A DNA stretch of 5,301 nucleotides from contig DUUE01000138.1 in the NCBI GenBank assembly GCA_012841735.1, forward strand, positions 1 through 5,301, in the 5' to 3' direction. A model generated the notes under the pieces. That model did not search any database. It saw nothing but the letters and a program-made list of their open reading frames with translations, and was not told the origin of the DNA. The DNA comes from Bacillota bacterium. Its GTDB lineage: Bacteria; Bacillota; Dethiobacteria; Dethiobacterales; Dethiobacteraceae. Positions 1 to 5,301 of the stretch are shown piece by piece (the first letter of the stretch is position 1; every line of letters starts with the position of its first letter). The translations under genes and the position numbers were made by a program.

Positions 1-1
1 A

Positions 2-49
2 ACGGACATTACCGCCCACAACCTCCCCGCAGCAGGGAGTACTCTCTAA
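2..49 (+). CDS. Possible 3' end of a convergent plus-strand gene (unidentified)
   Basis: Reading from base 2, 15 codons (ending LPAAGSTL) run to a TAA at 47-49 and then the frame closes. The only support is context: two plus-strand hairpin terminators follow within 100 bases (stems at 77-114 and 128-142), which implies that a transcript arrives from the left. Frame 1 is also open, to 72, but its stop falls only a few bases before the terminator stem, so frame 2 is preferred. The fragment is too short to recognise any family, and no function is proposed. Confidence 0.25.
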   Translation, partial: TDITAHNLPAAGSTL

Positions 50-76
50 CATTTCAGTTATTTTATGTTTAAAAGT

Positions 77-116
77 AAAATGGCCTCTAGGTTTTGCTTC
101 CTAAAGGCCATTTTTG
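77..116. terminator. Bidirectional rho-independent terminator
   Basis: A 15-base stem (77-91 paired with 100-114, one C-A mismatch, loop of eight bases) is A/T-rich at its base and GC-rich in the middle (TGGCC/GGCCA). On the plus strand it ends in TTTTT; on the minus strand it runs into TTTTACTTTT. It can therefore end both the feo operon coming from the right and a convergent transcript from the left. It is the first convincing terminator downstream of feoA-feoB and the small zinc-ribbon gene. Confidence 0.85.
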
Positions 117-127
117 TCTACAGTCTG

Positions 128-148
128 ACGCCTTCCCGGCGTTTTTTT
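128..148 (+). terminator. Second rho-independent terminator, plus strand
   Basis: A short GC-rich stem ACGCC (128-132) pairs with GGCGT (138-142) across a five-base loop and is followed by seven T residues (142-148). The T run exists only on the plus strand, so it would act on transcripts travelling left to right. It would back up the 77-114 terminator and protect the feo operon from antisense read-through. It lies directly against the stop codon of the minus-strand small gene (147-149). Confidence 0.7.
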
Positions 149-302
149 ATGTGCATTTTATTTTTTCCCCGGCTCCTGGACCGGGACAGCGGCCGCACTG
201 TTTGCAATGCTCATGCTCCAGAGGTGTCCGGCAGCGTGGGCAGCAAAGCAGCAGTTGTTCCGTCCGGAAGCCGCACACGGGGCAGCTGCTTCCCTGTGAC
301 AT
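147..302 (-). CDS. Small Cys-rich zinc-ribbon-like protein, third gene of the feo operon
   Basis: This is a 51-residue soluble protein with nine cysteines and no membrane segment. Cys7-x2-Cys10-Gly is followed by a Cys20/21-x-x-Cys24 knuckle, giving a classical zinc-ribbon pattern. A second cluster, C33-x2-C36-x2-C39, and a lone C50 close the chain, and His30 and His32 are further possible ligands. The ATG at 302-300 is chosen because a perfect AAGGAGGT lies six bases upstream (309-316); a longer version from 356 would overlap feoB and leave that site unused. The feoB stop is only 13 bases upstream, so the two are co-transcribed and probably translationally coupled. FeoC and the FeoB-associated Cys-rich membrane proteins occupy this position in other bacteria, but this protein resembles neither: it has no winged helix and no TM helix. 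A metal-binding or regulatory role in iron uptake is inference. It could bind zinc structurally or an iron-sulfur cluster. Confidence 0.8.
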   Translation of the reverse strand: MSQGSSCPVCGFRTEQLLLCCPRCRTPLEHEHCKQCGRCPGPGAGEKIKCT

Positions 303-308
303 CACAAT

Positions 309-316
309 ACCTCCTT
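309..316 (-). promoter_or_regulatory. Strong Shine-Dalgarno that fixes the start of the small Cys-rich gene
   Basis: The minus strand reads AAGGAGGT, fully complementary to the anti-SD of 16S rRNA, six bases before the ATG at 302. It overlaps the first base of the feoB stop codon (316-318), as expected for a tightly packed operon. It is the best argument that the 51-residue frame is a real gene. Confidence 0.85.
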
Positions 317-2163
317 CAGATAAGGCGGGCAAGAATACCGCCGGCCAAAAAAGCAATTACCAGCGAGCCAACCCAGATATAAGACCCCTCTTTCAGCCCC
401 CGCTCCTTGACCATTACCAGGATGGAGGCAATACAGGGGACAAAAAGTGTGATTACAACAAGGCCGGTCAGTGTCTGCCGGGGGGTCAGGGCCATGCCGT
501 ACAGGCCGGCAGCCCCGAAATCACGGCGCATAATGCCCATAATAAACGCAGTCGTCGTCTCCGCAGGCAGCTTAAGCCAGCCCATTGTCAGCGGGGACAG
601 CACGGATTGCAGCCACTGCAGCAAACCGGTATATTCCATAATCGTAATGAGGGCGGCCGCCAGGACAAAGAGGGGGCCCGCTTCTTTCATGAAGGAAGTA
701 GCCTTCAGGTAAGTCTTGGTAAGCACATTTTTCAGGCGCGGCAGGCGCAGGGGCGGCAAATCTATCAACAGCGGCGTTGATTCCCCGGGCAGCAGTTTAT
801 TCAGGACAGTACCCAGGGCAACAAAAACAACAAGGATGGTTACGAGATAAATCAGCAGAAAGCGTATGCCGAGCGGGGCAATGAGGCCCGCAATCACACC
901 CAGCTGGGCTGAACATGGAATGGTTATGCCCAGCAGGGCCGTGGCTATCAGCCTTTCACGCCGGGAGCCCAGCAGACGGGTGGTGATGGTGGCCATGGTA
1001 ACACAGCCAAAACCTAAAATAATGGGAATGACCGCCCGGCCGTTCAGGCCAAGGCCGGTTAAAACCCGGTCTGTCAGCGTGGCTACCCTGGGCAGATAGC
1101 CCGAATCTTCCATGACGGAAAGGGAAAAGTAAAAGCCAACCACCAGCGGCAGCAGCAAGCCAAAGAGGTAAATGGGAGCCATGGTCAGCACCCCGAACTC
1201 CCCGGCCAGCAGTTCGCCAAGAAAGCTGCCTTCAGCAAACACACGATAGACCAGGCCGGTAATAAAATTACCGTAATATTCACCCATTATTACTTCTTCC
1301 GTGATGCCCACTACGGTCTGGGCGATAAAAACACCAACAAACCAAAAGACGGCGGTCAGAACAACCACGAGCAGGGGAATTCCCGTCAGTGGGCACAGCG
1401 CCCAGCTGCTCAGGCGCTGTGCCCACTTTCTTTTACTGTCGTTTGCCTGTACCACGGCTGCCACAATATCGTTGACACGCCGCCGGCGGCGCAGGTAAAT
1501 TTCTTCCCGTAAACCTTCCGGCTCCGTGTGATGCGCCCGGGCTACTTCACTGTCACCTTCCAGGATTAAAAGGGCGTCTGCACGCTGTATTCCCTTGGCT
1601 GTCAGGCGCTTTAAATCCACCTCCAGCTCCGGATCGGCAAAACCGGTTTTAGCCCGGGGCAGGGCGGCTTTAAGTTCACTGAGCCCCTTGTTTTTCACGG
1701 CCACAGTGGGAATAACCGGCACGCCCAGCAGTTGGCTTAATTTCTCAATGTCGATGGCAATGCCGCTTTCCGCCGCTTCATCCATCATGTTGAGCGCCAC
1801 AACCATGGGTATGCCCATATCAATGACCTGCAGTGTCAGGAACAGGTCACGCTCCATATGTAGCGCATCCACAATATTGATGACCGTGTCGGCATGCATA
1901 ATGATATCACGCGCCACACGCTCTTCATCATTAAAGGAAGAAACGCCGTAAACGCCCGGCGTATCAAGCAGTATGTCCTCACCGTAGGGGGACTGGTGAA
2001 TTTCTACCGTTGTTCCCGGAAAATTGGACACATCAACATACCGCCCGGTGAGAGCATTGAAAAAAACAGACTTGCCCACATTAGGGTTGCCGGCCAGAAC
2101 AATACTGCGTTTTCCTTCCGGAATGTCCATAACTTCGGCAAGATGATGACAATGGTTGCTCAT
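316..2163 (-). CDS. feoB: Ferrous iron transport protein B (FeoB), GTPase-coupled membrane transporter
   Basis: FeoB imports Fe(II) across the inner membrane. The 615-residue protein has an N-terminal G domain with G1 GNPNVGKS (25-32), switch I NFPGTTVE (47-54), G3 DTPG (67-70) and G4 NMMD (125-128). The G5 region, TVAVKNKG (153-160), is loose. A helical GDI-like linker follows (about 175-250), then a polytopic membrane part from about 258 with Gate-type segments. Conserved membrane cysteines are visible in GFGC (387), IPCSAQ (417) and FVPC (577). The usual GFGC(N/S)VPA motif reads GFGCVTMAT, marking a divergent FeoB subtype; the protein is also shorter than E. coli FeoB (773). The ATG at 2163 has GGGAG eight bases upstream (2172-2176), and the N-terminus carries HCHH (4-7). 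It lies 26 bases after feoA and 13 before the Cys-rich gene. Fur control is inferred from the feoA promoter. Transport of Mn(II) by such variants cannot be excluded. Confidence 0.96.
   Translation of the reverse strand: MSNHCHHLAEVMDIPEGKRSIVLAGNPNVGKSVFFNALTGRYVDVSNFPGTTVEIHQSPYGEDILLDTPGVYGVSSFNDEERVARDIIMHADTVINIVDALHMERDLFLTLQVIDMGIPMVVALNMMDEAAESGIAIDIEKLSQLLGVPVIPTVAVKNKGLSELKAALPRAKTGFADPELEVDLKRLTAKGIQRADALLILEGDSEVARAHHTEPEGLREEIYLRRRRRVNDIVAAVVQANDSKRKWAQRLSSWALCPLTGIPLLVVVLTAVFWFVGVFIAQTVVGITEEVIMGEYYGNFITGLVYRVFAEGSFLGELLAGEFGVLTMAPIYLFGLLLPLVVGFYFSLSVMEDSGYLPRVATLTDRVLTGLGLNGRAVIPIILGFGCVTMATITTRLLGSRRERLIATALLGITIPCSAQLGVIAGLIAPLGIRFLLIYLVTILVVFVALGTVLNKLLPGESTPLLIDLPPLRLPRLKNVLTKTYLKATSFMKEAGPLFVLAAALITIMEYTGLLQWLQSVLSPLTMGWLKLPAETTTAFIMGIMRRDFGAAGLYGMALTPRQTLTGLVVITLFVPCIASILVMVKERGLKEGSYIWVGSLVIAFLAGGILARLI
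1388..1427. repeat. Perfect 15-bp inverted repeat inside feoB
   Basis: Bases 1388-1402 are exactly complementary to 1413-1427, separated by ten bases containing the palindrome CAGCTG. In feoB it covers codons 246-260, where the cytosolic linker meets the first membrane segment. On the plus strand the stem is followed by TTTCTTTTACT, so it also resembles a terminator for antisense RNA. On the sense strand no T run follows. Confidence 0.9.
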
Positions 2164-2189
2164 ACTTTTCTCTCCCGTCTTTCCGGTAA

Positions 2190-2411
2190 TTAACGAGCTT
2201 CCCTTACCGTAATTTTTTCCGCCAGTTTCCTGCCGATGGCCAACTCCTGCAGCCCTTTGCTGATAACGACGGGCCCCGCCGGCAGCTTTTCCGCACAGCG
2301 GACTACCGTCCCTTCACAGACGCCAAAACGAATGGCCTGTGCCCTGATTATTTCGTCCGGGATCCGGCAAATTTCAACCCTTTGGCCTTGTTTTACTTCC
2401 GCCAGAGTCAT
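2190..2411 (-). CDS. feoA: Ferrous iron transport protein A (FeoA)
   Basis: FeoA is a small cytosolic SH3-like protein needed for FeoB-dependent Fe(II) uptake, probably by contacting FeoB. The 73 residues show the family layout: an N-terminal TLAEVKQGQ strand, a central segment ending in RFGVCEGT (28-35) that matches the usual LG-x-x-x-G-T turn, then beta strands with PAGPVVIS and a C-terminal LAIGRKLAEKITV. Cys15, Cys32 and Cys39 are present but not a known metal motif. The ATG at 2411 is chosen because GGAGG sits seven bases upstream (2419-2423). Longer versions from a TTG at 2441 or an ATG at 2435 would begin inside a Fur box and lack such a site. It is the first gene of the operon, with feoB starting 26 bases after its stop. 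Transcription is inferred to start near 2497 under Fur control. Confidence 0.93.
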   Translation of the reverse strand: MTLAEVKQGQRVEICRIPDEIIRAQAIRFGVCEGTVVRCAEKLPAGPVVISKGLQELAIGRKLAEKITVREAR

Positions 2412-2418
2412 GGTGCAC

Positions 2419-2423
2419 CCTCC
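2419..2423 (-). promoter_or_regulatory. Shine-Dalgarno deciding the feoA start
   Basis: GGAGG on the minus strand lies seven bases before ATG 2411 and directly borders the downstream Fur box (2424-2442). Fur bound there would sit against the sequence that becomes the ribosome site, though as a DNA-binding protein it would act by blocking polymerase. Confidence 0.8.
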
Positions 2424-2442
2424 ATTGATAATCATTCTCAAT
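2424..2442. promoter_or_regulatory. Fur box 1 (downstream, next to feoA SD)
   Basis: The 19 bases read ATTGATAATCATTCTCAAT. The core TGATAAT-C-ATTCTCA matches the 7-1-7 Fur consensus TGATAAT-N-ATTATCA at all but one position. It is identical at 16 of 19 positions to the second box 58 bases away. It lies within the predicted 5' leader of feoA, about 55 bases after the inferred transcription start. The arm TTCTCA also pairs with TGAGAA at 2448-2453, which could extend the site. PerR or Zur binding is less likely from the arm sequence. Confidence 0.85.
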
Positions 2443-2481
2443 TACTGTGAGAAAAAAAAGCAGCTTCCGCCTTCAGCTCTA

Positions 2482-2500
2482 ATTGAGACTTATTCTCAAT
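2482..2500. promoter_or_regulatory. Fur box 2 (over the transcription start)
   Basis: The 19 bases ATTGAGACTTATTCTCAAT form a seven-base inverted repeat (ATTGAGA/TCTCAAT) around CTTAT. It differs from the ideal palindrome TTGAGAAT-N-ATTCTCAA at one base. It begins three bases downstream of the -10 hexamer (2504-2509) and covers the inferred transcription start near 2497, the classical position for repression by metal-loaded Fur. Confidence 0.82.
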
Positions 2501-2503
2501 GGC

Positions 2504-2532
2504 ATCATAGCAAAAAAAAATCCCATCGTCAA
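2504..2532 (-). promoter_or_regulatory. Sigma-A (sigma-70 type) promoter of the feo operon
   Basis: On the minus strand, -35 TTGACG (2527-2532) and -10 TATGAT (2504-2509) are separated by exactly 17 bases, each one base off consensus. The spacer contains nine consecutive T residues (2512-2520), and an A7 tract lies just upstream of the -35, possibly acting as an UP element. The predicted start near 2497 gives a leader of about 86 bases before feoA. Confidence 0.85.
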
Positions 2533-2577
2533 GCACTTTTTTTGGCTGTATCTGTTTACGTTATTTATTTTGACAGG

Positions 2578-3603
2578 TTAGCCGTTTTTTACTCCAAGGG
2601 CCACCACCAGGGTTTCCAGAGCCAGCACCGGGTCAATCCTGCCCCGTTTAAGATCCAGCTCGCAGCGCACCAAAAGCGCAACAGCCCGCCGCAGGCGTGC
2701 AGCTGACGTTTTCTGTGCCTGCCGCTCCAGCTTCTGCGCTGCATAGGGATGTATTTTCAGGGCAGCCGCCAGCTCCGTGTGCCCGTTTGCCAAAAGCTCC
2801 CCGGCCTCACCCAGCAGGCGGAACTGCCTGCCCAGCATGGAGAGAATTTTGACAGGCGGTTCACCGGCAGCCAGCAGGTCTTTTAAAATGAAGACGGCCT
2901 GTGCCGTCCTGCCGTCCACCGTCGCATCAATAAGGGCAAAAATATCGGCCTGCAGTGTCCTGACTGTAACCGCACGCACATCATCCTCCGTCAGGTCGCT
3001 TCTTGTGCCGCTGTAGGCCGCCAGTTTGTCCAGCTCCGAGGCCAAAGTCCTAAGATCTGTTCCCACGCGTGCGAGAAAAGCCTGCAGCGCACCGGGCGTG
3101 AATTTTTTGCCACCGGCCGCCGCCCGTGCCGTGAGCCACGCCCGTAAAGCGGCCTGCCTCAGCGGGGCAAAACGGTACACGGCCCCGGCCGCCGCCAGTG
3201 CTTTTGTGGTTTTATGAGTCAGCACAGCTTCCGGTGCACAAAAGACAATACATGTTCCCTCTTTTTTCCCTGCGGCAAGCAGGCGTTCACCCGCCTCTGC
3301 GGGCAAAGCCCGGCCTTTGTCAAAATAGGGCGCCTTGCGCACGACAAGCAGGCGGCACGCAGTAAAGAGACCCGGCGTATCCGCCATGTCAAGCACTTCC
3401 ATGATGTCCGTAGTCTCTCCGTCCACAAAACTGCAGCCGGATGCCCTATCCTCCCCGGGCAGCAGACGGTCAGCCACTTCCCGCAGGGCTTCTTCCAGTA
3501 AAAAATCTTCCGTGCCGCAAAAAAGGTAGACGGGCCGTAAGCTGCCCGCCTGCAATTCTTTCTTCAGACGCAGGTAATCTTCCACTTTGCCAAAACTGCG
3601 CAT
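2578..3603 (-). CDS. holA: DNA polymerase III subunit delta
   Basis: This is the delta subunit of the clamp loader, which opens the beta sliding clamp and loads it on primed DNA with gamma/tau and delta'. The 341 residues match the usual length of about 330-345. The N-terminal AAA+-like region begins with PVYLFCGTEDFLLEEAL (24-40) and includes ADTPGLFTACRLLVVRKAPYF (74-94), the counterpart of the clamp-binding part. The middle has GTDLRTLASELDKLAAY (181-197). The C-terminal collar domain has DIFALIDA (220-227), GEPPVKILSMLGRQFRLL (247-264) and the closing DLKRGRIDPVLALETLVVAL. The ATG at 3603 is preceded by GGAGGG (3610-3615) at six bases. An 80-residue longer frame from 3843 overlaps the upstream gene and its extra part is low-complexity and Arg/Pro-rich, so it was rejected. 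No terminator is seen after its stop before the feo promoter, so some read-through into feoA is possible. Confidence 0.95.
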   Translation of the reverse strand: MRSFGKVEDYLRLKKELQAGSLRPVYLFCGTEDFLLEEALREVADRLLPGEDRASGCSFVDGETTDIMEVLDMADTPGLFTACRLLVVRKAPYFDKGRALPAEAGERLLAAGKKEGTCIVFCAPEAVLTHKTTKALAAAGAVYRFAPLRQAALRAWLTARAAAGGKKFTPGALQAFLARVGTDLRTLASELDKLAAYSGTRSDLTEDDVRAVTVRTLQADIFALIDATVDGRTAQAVFILKDLLAAGEPPVKILSMLGRQFRLLGEAGELLANGHTELAAALKIHPYAAQKLERQAQKTSAARLRRAVALLVRCELDLKRGRIDPVLALETLVVALGVKNG

Positions 3604-3609
3604 TGCTGT

Positions 3610-3615
3610 CCCTCC
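3610..3615 (-). promoter_or_regulatory. Shine-Dalgarno deciding the holA start
   Basis: GGAGGG on the minus strand lies six bases before ATG 3603. It places the N-terminus 80 codons inside the longest open frame and yields a protein of standard HolA length. Confidence 0.8.
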
Positions 3616-3679
3616 AGGCGTAGCGGATACCTTGTTATTTTCCACAACACCGGGTTTCTTTCCTGCCGGCAGGCAGATT

Positions 3680-5301
3680 TTACGCCTGAGACCGCACCAT
3701 GGCCGTCGGGCCGGACAGGGGATCCTCCGTCCAGGCGGCCTCGCCGTGCTGCGGCCGGATAACAGGTTCCAGGAGCCGGGAAGGTATTTCCCGCCCGCAG
3801 GCACGATACACGTTGACAAGATGTTTCCGGAAAAGCGCTTCAAAGGGGGCGGCCAGGTAGTATGGCATACTGTCCACCCACCAGGTATAGTCGCTGCCCT
3901 GGGCTATCAGCAGGTTTTCCCGTGCCTTTTGGAATTGTTCCACGGAAACTGTGCCGCGTGCCTCCTCCAGCACACGCCTGGCGGCAAGGAGCATCTCCCA
4001 GAGCCTGTTTTTGCTTTCACTGCCAATCCAGCGGGCAAGACTGTGGTCGACCCAGGAACCGGTATGAACATGTTTTAAAGTACGGGTGGGCGGGTTGTGG
4101 CGCAAAAACTCACCCACGGTAACTGTTTTCAGTTCGGTGGCGGCTGCCAGGCGGCTGTAAAGCTTATGCAAAAATTCATTCTTGTCATTGGGATACCATT
4201 CCCACGCATTTTCACCGTCCAGGGCCAGGGTAACCAGGTGAGGTCCCTCGCAGCCGGAAAGTGCTTCCCGGATAGTGTAAAAACGCCGCATCAGGTCTTC
4301 CACCGCATGGTCCGGGCTCATCTGATGGTAGACAAAACCGATCCGGTCAGAAAGATGACGGTCCCGGAAAACCATATATATTTCCCCGCCGCCCGCTTTT
4401 ACCGCGTAAGGCCGGTAGAGTTCATCCCCGTTTAAAACATTGCCGGAGCAGTCCCGGTGGAATTCAATCTGCAGGGAGCGGGCCAGAATATCCTCATCGG
4501 AGATTGTCCAGGCAAAGCCGTGTTCGGTAAAAAGCGCCAGTGTTTCCGGGCTTACCGCCTGCTCCGGCGGCCAGATTCCGGCGGGCCGGCCGCCGAAATA
4601 CCGGTGATACTGGTTGACGGCACGGACAATTTGTTCAGACGCATCTTCCGGGTAGCTGAAAGTCTCCGGCAGTTTCAGCCCCGGTGATGACCGCCCGGCG
4701 GAGCGTGTGTCAAGCAGCAGGGGCACAATGGGGTGGTAATAAGGACTGGTAATCAGCTCAATGCGGCCCTCTGCCGCCAGTTCCCGGTGGACGGGAATGA
4801 CTTTCCGCATCAACTCCCGCTGTTTTTCCAGGACCAGTTCCTTGTCTTCCTCGGTAAAATACCTGCCTTTCAGCTGCAGGCTGTGCAGCTCCTCATCTTC
4901 CTCCCTTATTTCCGGATCAATCCAGACAAGGTTGAACCACACCTGCAGATCGCGATAGTCCTGTTCCGTAAAGCGGGCCGGCGCCGCCTCCACACTCCCC
5001 GGTTCCCGGCAATAGCCCTGCTGCGCCAAAAGCTGCCGGTAGCGCGGCCAGAGTGCAATGACACGCTCCCAGTGAATGTCAAAATAATGCTGCAGCAGGA
5101 AGCGCTTTTCCGCCGGGCTCAGTTCCGCCGCCGGCTTCATAACCCGCAGGTAATAATCTCCGGCACCTTCCAGGTAAGTCTCCAATTGCTGCAAGAGGGA
5201 CGGTGTGAGGTTGAAAGTCTGCCTGATCTGTGGGTGGCTTTGCAGGATGGCCGCCATCCGGTAGTAATCTTTGGTGGCATGGAGGCGCACCCAGGGCATG
5301 A
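3680..5301 (-). CDS. Glycoside hydrolase family 57 protein (alpha-amylase/alpha-mannosidase type), 5' end outside window
   Basis: This is a GH57 (COG1449-type) retaining enzyme expected to cleave or rearrange alpha-glucans; substrate and direction cannot be read from the sequence. About 540 residues are visible. Numbered from the first Met in the window: PWVRLHATKDYY (2-13) is the conserved segment that normally follows the N-terminal HQP motif, so that Met is internal and roughly 20-40 residues are missing. SPYYHPIVPLLLDT (185-198) is next. GIWPPEQAVS (241-250) supplies the likely nucleophile Glu246. RDRHLSDRIGFVY follows (312-324), then LALDGENAWEWYP (358-370) with the likely acid/base Asp361, GSWVDHSLARWIG (414-426), and GSDYTWW (468-474) plus FEALFRKHLVNVYR near the C-terminus. 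The catalytic pair looks intact. The usual GDDH stretch after GSDxxWW is replaced by VDSMPYY. No signal peptide can be judged. The gap to holA is 76 bases with no terminator, so co-transcription is plausible without a functional link. Confidence 0.9.
   Translation of the reverse strand, partial: MPWVRLHATKDYYRMAAILQSHPQIRQTFNLTPSLLQQLETYLEGAGDYYLRVMKPAAELSPAEKRFLLQHYFDIHWERVIALWPRYRQLLAQQGYCREPGSVEAAPARFTEQDYRDLQVWFNLVWIDPEIREEDEELHSLQLKGRYFTEEDKELVLEKQRELMRKVIPVHRELAAEGRIELITSPYYHPIVPLLLDTRSAGRSSPGLKLPETFSYPEDASEQIVRAVNQYHRYFGGRPAGIWPPEQAVSPETLALFTEHGFAWTISDEDILARSLQIEFHRDCSGNVLNGDELYRPYAVKAGGGEIYMVFRDRHLSDRIGFVYHQMSPDHAVEDLMRRFYTIREALSGCEGPHLVTLALDGENAWEWYPNDKNEFLHKLYSRLAAATELKTVTVGEFLRHNPPTRTLKHVHTGSWVDHSLARWIGSESKNRLWEMLLAARRVLEEARGTVSVEQFQKARENLLIAQGSDYTWWVDSMPYYLAAPFEALFRKHLVNVYRACGREIPSRLLEPVIRPQHGEAAWTEDPLSGPTAMVRSQA

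Noticed and set aside
23..39. CTCCC/GGGAG five-base inverted repeat near the left edge
   Set aside because: It is short, has no T run directly after it, and probably lies within the end of a coding region.
94..780. 228-codon open frame on the plus strand
   Set aside because: It runs antisense to feoB and the small Cys-rich gene, has a low-complexity Gln/Arg/Gly-rich product with no recognisable domain, and lacks a convincing ribosome site. It is a shadow of the GC-rich minus-strand genes.
2412..2441. Longer feoA from the TTG at 2441 or ATG at 2435
   Set aside because: Both starts lie inside Fur box 1 and the extension does not match FeoA. The GGAGG at 2419-2423 serves the ATG at 2411.
2452..2480. 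Possible attenuator in the feoA leader (AGCT/AGCT stem followed by T8 on the minus strand)
   Set aside because: The stem has only four continuous base pairs plus a bulge and a nine-base loop, too weak to call a terminator or riboswitch.
2442..2577. Ribosomal S20 gene or small RNA expected after holA in some genomes
   Set aside because: No rpsT-like frame or structured RNA is visible here. The stretch is explained by the feo promoter, one Fur box and the leader.
3662..3673. CCTGCCGGCAGG palindrome between the GH57 gene and holA
   Set aside because: It has a short four-base stem with no T run on the minus strand, so it is not a terminator and is probably chance in GC-rich DNA.
3604..3843. 80-residue N-terminal extension of holA
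   Set aside because: It overlaps the GH57 3' end in another frame, is Arg/Pro-rich and unlike HolA. A good Shine-Dalgarno sits just before ATG 3603.

Overview
The window looks like chromosomal DNA of an anaerobic, moderately GC-rich Firmicute of the class Clostridia, perhaps Desulfotomaculum/Pelotomaculum-like. This is inferred from strong GGAGG ribosome binding sites, a canonical sigma-A promoter, an AT-rich Fur operator in a GC-rich background, and the style of the FeoB and GH57 proteins. The assignment is by recognition only and is not tested by a search. No mobile element, CRISPR array, tRNA or rRNA was seen.

Layout: all well-supported genes lie on the minus strand, so transcription runs from high to low coordinates. 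At the right edge is the 3' part of a glycoside hydrolase family 57 gene (3680-5301, N-terminus outside the window). After a 76-base gap without a recognisable terminator comes holA, the DNA polymerase III delta subunit (2578-3603). About 166 bases separate the holA stop from the feoA start. This stretch holds a near-consensus promoter (TTGACG-17-TATGAT) and two Fur-box palindromes 58 bases apart. Then come feoA (2190-2411), feoB (316-2163) and a 51-residue cysteine-rich zinc-ribbon-like protein (147-302), closely spaced as one iron-uptake operon. The left 146 bases hold two hairpin terminators. The outer one can serve both strands, and together they suggest a convergent plus-strand gene ending near base 49.

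How it works together: FeoB is the membrane ferrous iron transporter with its own GTPase domain, and FeoA is its small SH3-like partner. The Cys-rich peptide occupies the place where FeoC or other small Cys proteins sit in other lineages, so it is a candidate accessory factor. Iron-loaded Fur would bind over the transcription start and again just upstream of the feoA ribosome binding site, shutting the operon when iron is plentiful. holA and the GH57 gene belong to unrelated processes (replication, alpha-glucan metabolism).

The observations most worth following up are the uncharacterised zinc-ribbon peptide, the paired Fur sites with a T9 promoter spacer, and a perfect 15-bp inverted repeat inside feoB at the junction of its soluble and membrane domains. 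No wholly new multi-gene system is evident.
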